Assembly (NCBI GenBank): GCA_964605095.1
Contig: CAZSBS010000030.1
Coordinates: forward strand, 1-26,145
Source: JAUWQU01 sp964605095
Lineage (GTDB): Bacteria; Planctomycetota; Phycisphaerae; SM23-33
Reading direction: 5' to 3'
Length of the DNA stretch: 26,145 nt
A program made the position numbers and the translations under genes. Shown one piece after another: positions 23,410 to 26,145 of this stretch. Numbering within the stretch: position 1 is the first letter of the stretch; each line of letters opens with the position of its first letter. The notes below the pieces were generated by a model. That model was not told the DNA's origin. It made no database searches and saw only the letters and a program-made list of their open reading frames with translations.

Positions 23410-25125
23410 CTATACCGCCGCCACTCGCATGACCTCTTCAGGCGTGGTCACGCCCTGGCGGACCTTGATCCAACCATCGTCACGGATGGTCCGCAGCCCT
23501 GCCGCCTTGGCGATTTTGAGGATCTCGCTGGCCTGGGCGCGGGCCATTACCTTCTCTCGGACATCATCGTCCACGACCATCAGTTCATAGAGCCCGCTGC
23601 GCCCGTAGAAACCTGTGCCGCGGCACTTGCGGCAGCCGGCGCCGCGGAAAAGCTTCTGGCCCGGTTCGAGCTTCAAGTCGCTCGGGAGCTTATCGAGGTC
23701 CGGCAGGTACTCCTGCTTGCAGTCCGGGCAGATCGACCTCACCAGCCGCTGGGCCATCGACGCGGCCACCGTGCTGGTAAGCAGGAACGGCTCGATGCCC
23801 ATGTCCAGCAGCCTGGTCGCGGCCGAGCAAGCGTCGTTGGTGTGCAGGGTGGAGAAGACCAGGTGCCCCGTCAGCGCCGCCTGTATGGCGGCCTCGGCAG
23901 TCTCCAGGTCGCGGATCTCGCCGATCATCACGACGTCCGGGTCGTGCCTGAGAATCGCCCTCAGGCCGCGGGCGAAGGTCATGCCGATCTTCGGGTTTAC
24001 CTGTATCTGGTTGACGCCGTCGAGGTGGTACTCGACCGGGTCCTCGACGGTCAGCACCTTGATTTTCGGCGAGACGATAGCCTGCAAGGCCGCATATAGC
24101 GTGGTGGTCTTGCCGCTGCCGGTCGGGCCGGTGACCAGGACGATCCCGTGCGGACGATCAATCATCTGCTCGAAGACGGCGAACGTGTCCGGAGCCATGC
24201 CCAGTTCCGGCAGCGTATAGAGCACCTTGGCCTTGTCCAGCAGACGCATCACGATGCCCTCGCCGAACAGCATGGGGATCACGCTGACGCGAATGTCCAC
24301 CTGCCGCCCGCCGACCGAGAGCTTGATCCGCCCATCCTGCGGCAGACGCTTCTCCGCGATGTTCAGGTTGGACATGATCTTGATGCGGCTGATGATCGCT
24401 GCCTGGAACCGTGACACCGTGGCCGGCACGGACGCGTCATGCAGCACGCCGTCGATGCGATATCGAATGGAAAGCCCGCGCTCGTACGGCTCGATGTGAA
24501 TGTCGCTCGCACGCTCGTTGACGGCCTCAAGGAATACCTCGTTGACCAGCTTGACGACGCTGGCCTCCTGGGCCATCTCCAGCAGGTCCTCGTTCTCGGC
24601 TGACGAATCCTGAACCACCTCCAGGTCGTCCGTGCTCATCATCTCGTCGAGCGTCTCGCCGCCGATGCCGAAGTGCGCCTTGATGAGCTTCTGGATGTCC
24701 TCCTCCGGCGCCAGCGCCGGCTGAATCTCCAGGCCGGTCATCAGGCGGATCTCGTCGAAAGCGTACAGGTCGAACGGGTCGCTGGTGGCGACCACAAGCA
24801 CACCGTCTTCCCGCTTGACCGGCAGGATGCCCTTGCGATGCACCAGCCTGGGCGGCAGCGAGCGGAGGGCCTCGTCGTCTATCTGAACCTTCGTGAGATC
24901 GATCATCGGCACGCCAAGTTGCTCGCTCATAACCCGCAGAAGATCCTCTTCCCCGATGCACTTGAGCCGAACCAGAGCCCTGTCGAGCCGCAGACCCTCG
25001 GCCTTGCGAAGCTCCATCGCCGCCGCAAGGTGGTCGGACGTGATTAACCCACGCTCAAGAAGTACTTCCGCAATACCCATCGACACGCTTCCGCCAGGCG
25101 AGGCCTGTTTTGCCATGCTGGCCAT
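23410..25125 (-). CDS. gspE: GspE secretion ATPase
   Basis: Cytoplasmic hexameric ATPase that powers the T2SS, 571 residues. An N-terminal MshEN/GspE N1-type domain (about 17-155) is followed by the conserved NEVFLEAVNERASDIHIEPY region and RYRIDGVLHD. Walker A is GPTGSGKT (333-340), the Asp box is LTVEDPVEYHLDGVNQIQVN, Walker B is DVVMIGEIRD (397-406), and the His box is LVFSTLHTND. Two CxxC pairs (C466/C469 and C498/C501) form the zinc-binding element typical of GspE. ATG 25125 has AAGGAAG 6 bases upstream. It is the first gene of the operon in the direction of transcription. Confidence 0.96.
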   Translation of the reverse strand: MASMAKQASPGGSVSMGIAEVLLERGLITSDHLAAAMELRKAEGLRLDRALVRLKCIGEEDLLRVMSEQLGVPMIDLTKVQIDDEALRSLPPRLVHRKGILPVKREDGVLVVATSDPFDLYAFDEIRLMTGLEIQPALAPEEDIQKLIKAHFGIGGETLDEMMSTDDLEVVQDSSAENEDLLEMAQEASVVKLVNEVFLEAVNERASDIHIEPYERGLSIRYRIDGVLHDASVPATVSRFQAAIISRIKIMSNLNIAEKRLPQDGRIKLSVGGRQVDIRVSVIPMLFGEGIVMRLLDKAKVLYTLPELGMAPDTFAVFEQMIDRPHGIVLVTGPTGSGKTTTLYAALQAIVSPKIKVLTVEDPVEYHLDGVNQIQVNPKIGMTFARGLRAILRHDPDVVMIGEIRDLETAEAAIQAALTGHLVFSTLHTNDACSAATRLLDMGIEPFLLTSTVAASMAQRLVRSICPDCKQEYLPDLDKLPSDLKLEPGQKLFRGAGCRKCRGTGFYGRSGLYELMVVDDDVREKVMARAQASEILKIAKAAGLRTIRDDGWIKVRQGVTTPEEVMRVAAV

Positions 25126-25339
25126 AAATAACTTCCTTCACTACATATACAACACGCCACTGCACGACCGGGGCCGCGGCGAAACAAACAGCCGCCCTGT
25201 CGCAAACTCAAAGTCAGGACCTGTTCTTCAAACCCCGCCCGCCCGGCAGAGTTCCGAAAGCTCCCGCCCACAAAGCCCATGGTGTCCAGTTACCAGTGTT
25301 TAACGACGGCCCGGGGGCACTACTGTCATTCTATCTATG
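25126..25339. other. Upstream region of the T2SS operon, no gene
   Basis: This stretch must contain or follow the operon promoter if transcription starts at gspE. I looked for -35/-10 pairs on the minus strand and saw only weak candidates (for example TATATG at about 25142-25147 without a matching -35), so no promoter is called. No protein frame here looks real. Confidence 0.35.
25132..25138 (-). promoter_or_regulatory. Ribosome binding site of gspE
   Basis: AAGGAAG on the minus strand, 6 bases before ATG 25125. Confidence 0.6.
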
Positions 25340-25588
25340 TCATTTCCATTCCGTGGCCGAATCTCCTTCGCCAATAACCGGAAAAGCCGAAATCCTGATC
25401 CGCATCGCTCCCATAGGCACAAGCGTCACGGCCCCCGTTGGCGACTGGATCGGGGATTTGCGGGAATCATCACTTTGCCTGACGCGGTTAAACACGATGT
25501 TGATGTGATACCACGTGTTCATCGCCAGATTACCGGTGACGTTCGGGTCCTTGCCCTTGTTATCCGCCGGCTGGGTTAGCCGAAGCAG
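25340..25588 (-). pseudogene. Short open frame with a LamG-like motif, probable remnant
   Basis: An open frame from the codon after TAA 25591-25589 to TGA at 25340 contains ADNKGKDPNVTGNLAMNTWY followed by HINIVFNRV. The phrase NTWYHINIVFN resembles the core strand of LamG/concanavalin-A-like domains, but the rest is unlike a domain and far too short. No ribosome site or convincing start is present. It overlaps the end of the DUF6288-like fragment. It may be a piece of a decayed gene; it may equally be chance. Confidence 0.25.
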
Positions 25589-26007
25589 TTACCGGTGTGC
25601 CCCATCTCGCGCTCGCCGTACGACGCCACGATCATCCGCGAGAAGAACGCAGCCCCGCCGACGCGGTCCTGCGCGTCGAACATCACGGCCGCAATGCCGT
25701 TCTTGCCGTTGTCGCCGTGGTTGGAGCCGGGGTTGTGGTCGCCGTAGGGGATCGAGCCCTTGTTGATGTAGAACTCGAAGAACCGCGTGCCACGCTTGAC
25801 GGCGTCGACGACCTCCTTGTCCTTCACGCCGCACTTTTCGCCCAGGACCATCGACAACTGGCAGACCAGGCCCGCCTGGTTCAGCGCCCCATAGCCCCCG
25901 AGCGGGCCATGAAGCTGCCCGCCGGTGGCCAGAATGGCCAGCGCGCCGACCTCGCCGGGAATGCTGGGGCCAATGTGCTTGGCCTTTCCCCTGGTATACT
26001 TAACGAC
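25576..26007 (-). pseudogene. DUF6288-like gene fragment
   Basis: The open frame has no start codon after its upstream TGA (26010-26008); the first ATG, at 25857, lies inside conserved sequence. The peptide contains LHGPLGGYGALNQAGLVCQL, RFFEFYINKGSIPYGDHNPG, GKNGIAAVMFD, FFSRM and REMGHTGN. This run I recognise as the C-terminal pattern of the DUF6288 family of planctomycetes, from memory and without a search. Family members continue past GHTGN, whereas here the frame stops three residues later (CFG, TAA). Both ends are therefore missing, and I read it as a remnant. Its 5' break coincides with the inverted repeat at 25981-26023. Confidence 0.55.
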
Positions 26008-26023
26008 TCAGGGGAAAAGGGCC
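25981..26023. repeat. Inverted repeat at the 5' break of the DUF6288-like fragment
   Basis: GGCCTTTCCCCTG (25981-25993) pairs with CAGGGGAAAAGGGCC (26009-26023) with a two-base bulge around a 15-base loop. On the plus strand it is followed by TTTTCTT, so it could act as a terminator for plus-strand transcription, but no plus-strand gene precedes it in the window. Confidence 0.6.
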
Positions 26024-26030
26024 TTTTCTT

Positions 26031-26063
26031 CCAAACTCCATCCAAACTCCATCCAAACCCCTC
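26031..26063. repeat. 11-bp tandem repeat
   Basis: CCAAACTCCAT occurs twice in a row, followed by the variant CCAAACCCCTC; further related words (CCAAACCCCCTCC) lie at 26130-26142. The stretch 26008-26145 otherwise holds no gene that I can see. Confidence 0.7.
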
Positions 26064-26145
26064 CCAATGAGCGCAACAACCACACCAAACGTGTGTTATG
26101 GACCGCTCCCAGGGGTCCCAAAAGGGCTCCAAACCCCCTCCAAAA

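Noticed and set aside
25981..26030. Rho-independent terminator on the plus strand
   Set aside because: Stem and T-run are plausible, but no plus-strand gene ends here in the window and the hairpin coincides with a break in a decayed gene, so it is recorded as an inverted repeat.

Overview
The window holds one long, minus-strand type II secretion (T2SS, general secretion pathway) operon that runs right to left and fills about 25.1 kb. The DNA is GC-rich. Proline/alanine linkers of the TQPA type, EF-hand pairs on secretion proteins, RRA-FTLVE prepilin motifs and a DUF6288-like gene remnant point to a Planctomycetota bacterium, probably Phycisphaerae-like. That assignment is inference from family habits, not from a marker gene.

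Layout in the direction of transcription: an upstream gene-poor stretch (25126-26145) carries a decayed DUF6288-like fragment and short repeats. Then come gspE (ATPase), gspF (platform protein), gspG (major pseudopilin), gspH, gspI and gspJ (minor pseudopilins), gspK, a PilM/PilN-type gspL with a C-terminal EF-hand pair, a gspM whose C-terminal half looks like a GspC/PilP domain, a giant gspD (13.9 kb) and the start of a lipoprotein gene that leaves the window at base 1. From gspH to gspL every gene overlaps the next by stop/start (ATGA or TGATG), as does gspD with the lipoprotein, so the set is almost certainly co-transcribed and translationally coupled. No prepilin peptidase (GspO/PilD) and no separate gspC are present.

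Two things stand out. First, the secretin is 4625 residues long. It has an N0 domain, about 47 successive secretin N1/N2-type domains (a standard GspD has two or three such modules), and one ordinary C-terminal secretin domain. Blocks of four and of five domains have been duplicated inside it, and several domains carry Ser/Tyr/Gly-rich loops. Second, the leader peptides of GspH, GspI and GspJ, which prepilin peptidase removes, are swollen to roughly 135, 134 and 60 residues by in-frame interspersed repeat DNA: an exactly conserved 44-bp palindromic repeat, 15-bp tandem units, and a 243-bp nested inverted-repeat element. Other short repeats sit in secretin linkers and in the gspE-gspF gap.

How the parts would work together: GspE powers the GspF/L/M platform, pseudopilins G-K form the pseudopilus, the GspC-like domain on GspM would contact the secretin N0 ring, and GspD forms the outer-membrane channel with an unusually long periplasmic part. 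All functional statements rest on motif recognition by eye.
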